From: Ferruginibacter sp.
Lineage (GTDB): Bacteria; Bacteroidota; Bacteroidia; Chitinophagales; Chitinophagaceae
Reading direction: 5' to 3'
DNA length: 33,403 nt
Assembly: GCA_030655145.1 (NCBI GenBank)
Contig: JAURWD010000067.1
Span: forward strand, 1-33,403
Part shown: piece by piece, positions 31,035 to 33,403 of the stretch
How positions within the stretch are numbered: position 1 is the first letter of the stretch
How the letters are laid out: every line of letters starts with the position of its first letter
Made by a program: the position numbers and the translations under genes
Notes under the pieces: model-generated
Database searches by the model: none
What the model saw: only the letters and a program-made list of their open reading frames with translations
Told to the model about the DNA's origin: nothing

Positions 31035-33403
31035 CTAATACGCATCAACATCCGCGATCATCCAAACCGCTTTGAATCTTTTATCTGCCAGCAACAGGTT
31101 GAATTCATTTTTGATGACCTTCTTATAATTCTGAATGAGGTGCAGGTCAAGTGGCAACTTGATGAGTAGTTCCATCAGGTACTGGTTACGGATGCGGTTC
31201 ACGACAGGCGCTGCCGGGCCAACAACGAGGTTTCCCATCTGCTTCTGTAATGCAACACTCAATTGATACGCAGCCTCATCAACAACCTCCTTTGTTTTAT
31301 GTTTCAACGTAACCTGTATGGTGCGGGAAAAGGGCGGGTAGAAAAATTGCTTCCTGTTCTCCAGTTCAAGTTCATACATTTTTTTATAATCGTGCTGCTG
31401 CACAAACTTCAAAATCGGATGATTAACCTGCGTTGCCTGTACCATCACCTTGCCTTGCTGGTCTTTACGTCCGGCCCGGCCACTCACCTGTTCCATCAAT
31501 TGGAACGCACGCTCGTTCACCCGGAAATCGGCGAAGGACAATAGTCCATCCGCATCTAAAATTCCAACAAGACTTACCTTTTCAAAATCCAATCCCTTCA
31601 CCACCATTTGCGTACCCACAAGCACGTCTATACGCTGTTGTTCAAAAAGTTTGATCAGGCTATCATGGGCTGTTTTTCCGCGAACCGCATCCACGTCCAT
31701 CCGGGCCACCTTCATGTTCGGCAGTTCTGTTTCAATCAGTTCTTCAATTTTCTCCGTACCAAAGTTTTTTTCCATCCAGGTAACGGTACCACAGGCAGGA
31801 CATTCAACTAATTTCGGATAGGTTGTACCACAGTAATGGCAATGCATCTTGTTGGAATACTTATGCAATGTGAGCGTTACATCACAATTTTTGCATTGGG
31901 GCAGGTAACCGCAGGTACCACAAATAAGATAGGGCGAATATCCCCGCCGGTTTTGAAATAGGATCACCTGCCGCCCACTTTCGACTGTTTTTGCAACAGC
32001 TTCCTTCAATTGCGGAGAGATCATCACCTTGCCTTTTTTCGAAACCTGCCTGGTATCAATGATCTCGATCACGGGAAGTTGAATGCCCCCGAATCGCTCG
32101 TTGAGTTCTACAAGTCCATACTTGGTTTTCTGTGCATTGAAATAAGTCTCCATAGAAGGAGTTGCACTACCGAGTAACACCTTCGCCTGGAAAACGGAAG
32201 CATAAAAGATGGCGGTATCCCGTGCGTTATATCGCGGGGCGGGATCCTGCTGTTTGTATGAACCGTCATGCTCCTCATCCACCACGATTAAGCCCAGGTC
32301 TTTGAAAGGAAGAAAAAGTGCACTCCGGGCACCCAATACAATGCGTGTTTCACCCGTTTTAATTTTATTCCAGAGTTCAACCCGTTCGTTGTTGTTAAAC
32401 TTGGAATGGTAAATGGCAATGTTGCCGCCAAAATGAAACTGGAGGCGCCGTATCATCTGGGCAGTTAAAGCAATTTCCGGTAAAAGATATAGCACTTGTT
32501 TTCCGAGCCGGTAATATTCTTCGATCAACTTAATATATACTTGTGTTTTGCCGCTACTGGTTACTCCATGCAAAAGGCAAACTGATTTATCCCGGAAACT
32601 TTCGGTCACCAGTTGCAGCGCGATTTCCTGCGCGGGACTTAACTCAAAATTCACTTCCATGGCTTTGGGCAATGCCTTTAGCCGGTCAATACTTCGTTTT
32701 TGTAAAAGCAGGATATCTTTTTCGGCCAGACCTTTAAGTTGCGTTACTGATGCCCCGGATTTTTTTAGCAGCTCGTTTTGTGTAACTTCTCCGGCACTCT
32801 TAATTAGATGAAGATAGGCGAGCAACAACTCCATCTGCTTCGGCGCCCGGCTCCAGTTGTTCAATAACTCACTCAGCGCCTCCTCGTTATCGTAGGCCGG
32901 GTTGAGCACCACGAATATTTCCATCTTGGTTTTGTATCGCTCACTAAATGATTCCCATACAATGCAAACTTTTTTATCGATCAGTTTTTTTATTACGGGG
33001 TAAACATGTGCTACGTCAAGTACCTGCTGCACTTCGTTCAGGCTCAATTGTTTTTTTATCAGCAAGGCTTCGGCAACAATGTATTCTTCATTTCCAAGGC
33101 TGGTAAAATCTTCGCCAAATTCTTCATTAAAAAGAAGGATGGTTTCACTGCTTAATTTAAAATGCGCTGGCAGGGCCGCCGCCATCACTTCACCTTCACT
33201 ACACATATAGTAATCACTGATCCATTTCCACAAGAGCAGTTGTTGCGGATACAACATCGGTTCATCGTCGAGAACATTTAAAATATCCTTCGTTGGGTGC
33301 GGCGGTGCTTCATTATGCAGTTTCTTTACGATGCCCGCATACCGCTTATGCTTACCCAGCACAACTTCCACGCGGCAGCCAGGTTGAAGCCTTTCGTGAA
33401 ACA
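31035..33403 (-). CDS. priA: primosomal protein N' (PriA helicase), N-terminus cut by window edge
   Basis: The frame is open to the right edge (the last full codon begins at 33401), so the true start is outside; a GTG at 33371 is internal. About 789 codons are visible. PriA features: N-terminal DNA-binding part (LQPGCRVEVVLGKHKRYAG), Walker A GVTSSGKTQVY, Walker B VDEEHDGSYKQQ, and the zinc region with paired Cys (CGTCGYLPQCKNC and HCHYCG...CPACG), then GTQMVVKGLDFEKV and SGRAGR in the second RecA domain. It restarts stalled replication forks by loading the replicative helicase. It shares its strand with murB, whose start is about 90 bp downstream. Confidence 0.97.
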   Translation of the reverse strand, partial: FHERLQPGCRVEVVLGKHKRYAGIVKKLHNEAPPHPTKDILNVLDDEPMLYPQQLLLWKWISDYYMCSEGEVMAAALPAHFKLSSETILLFNEEFGEDFTSLGNEEYIVAEALLIKKQLSLNEVQQVLDVAHVYPVIKKLIDKKVCIVWESFSERYKTKMEIFVVLNPAYDNEEALSELLNNWSRAPKQMELLLAYLHLIKSAGEVTQNELLKKSGASVTQLKGLAEKDILLLQKRSIDRLKALPKAMEVNFELSPAQEIALQLVTESFRDKSVCLLHGVTSSGKTQVYIKLIEEYYRLGKQVLYLLPEIALTAQMIRRLQFHFGGNIAIYHSKFNNNERVELWNKIKTGETRIVLGARSALFLPFKDLGLIVVDEEHDGSYKQQDPAPRYNARDTAIFYASVFQAKVLLGSATPSMETYFNAQKTKYGLVELNERFGGIQLPVIEIIDTRQVSKKGKVMISPQLKEAVAKTVESGRQVILFQNRRGYSPYLICGTCGYLPQCKNCDVTLTLHKYSNKMHCHYCGTTYPKLVECPACGTVTWMEKNFGTEKIEELIETELPNMKVARMDVDAVRGKTAHDSLIKLFEQQRIDVLVGTQMVVKGLDFEKVSLVGILDADGLLSFADFRVNERAFQLMEQVSGRAGRKDQQGKVMVQATQVNHPILKFVQQHDYKKMYELELENRKQFFYPPFSRTIQVTLKHKTKEVVDEAAYQLSVALQKQMGNLVVGPAAPVVNRIRNQYLMELLIKLPLDLHLIQNYKKVIKNEFNLLLADKRFKAVWMIADVDAY

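Noticed and set aside
33369..33371. GTG as the priA start
   Set aside because: The frame continues to the window edge with PriA-like residues (LQPGCRVEVV), so the GTG codon is internal.
1..33403. tRNA, rRNA, CRISPR, transposase or integrase
   Set aside because: None was recognised by eye on either strand, so the island is not marked as a defined mobile element.

Overview
The window looks like a piece of a Bacteroidota chromosome, most likely Chitinophagaceae or a near relative. Three things point there: -7 promoter boxes of the TAnnTTTG type (23017-23024 and 19504-19511 on the minus strand, 23829-23836 on the plus strand); the gene order rpmB-rpmG-DUF4295-ftsY; and a DUF2723 membrane protein. 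No rRNA, tRNA, CRISPR array, transposase or integrase was found.

Left part (1 to about 18.3 kb) is accessory. Most genes are on the minus strand and encode hydrolases: a papain-like C1 peptidase (cut by the window edge), an astacin-like metallopeptidase, an alpha/beta hydrolase with a membrane anchor, two patatin-like phospholipases with membrane segments, an SH3/trypsin-like serine protease, and an SH3/ComEC-like metallo-beta-lactamase-fold hydrolase. The soluble proteases and the MBL protein have no visible export signal, so they look like cytoplasmic enzymes rather than secreted digestive ones. The trypsin-like protease is tightly coupled (1-nt and 4-nt overlaps) to a membrane protein and to an exported 738-aa protein. 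A plus-strand lipoprotein with an internal duplication sits inside the group. Together this could be an undescribed membrane-linked protease/phospholipase effector or conflict system; that is inference.

A small plus-strand block (13.0-15.3 kb) holds a 70-aa peptide ending in CIKPC, a predicted 7-TM protein, a HisKA_3-type histidine kinase and a NarL-type response regulator. The regulator's DNA-binding domain is still recognisable after the receiver's stop codon but is broken by several frameshifts.

Right part (about 18.5 to 33.4 kb) is core-like: a GT4 glycosyltransferase, a SAM methyltransferase, a CvfB-like S1 protein, ftsY, DUF4295, rpmG and rpmB (all minus); then a DUF2723 GT-C-like protein, a VWA protein and a MoxR-like AAA+ ATPase (plus); then murB and a partial priA (minus). 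Clear hairpin terminators follow the DUF2723 gene and lie between the ATPase and murB. Intergenic structure includes a two-sided degenerate octamer array (22438-22517), an unexplained gene-poor stretch (23025-23828), and a 55-codon small ORF (18301-18468) sharing a 16-bp repeat with the glycosyltransferase gene end.
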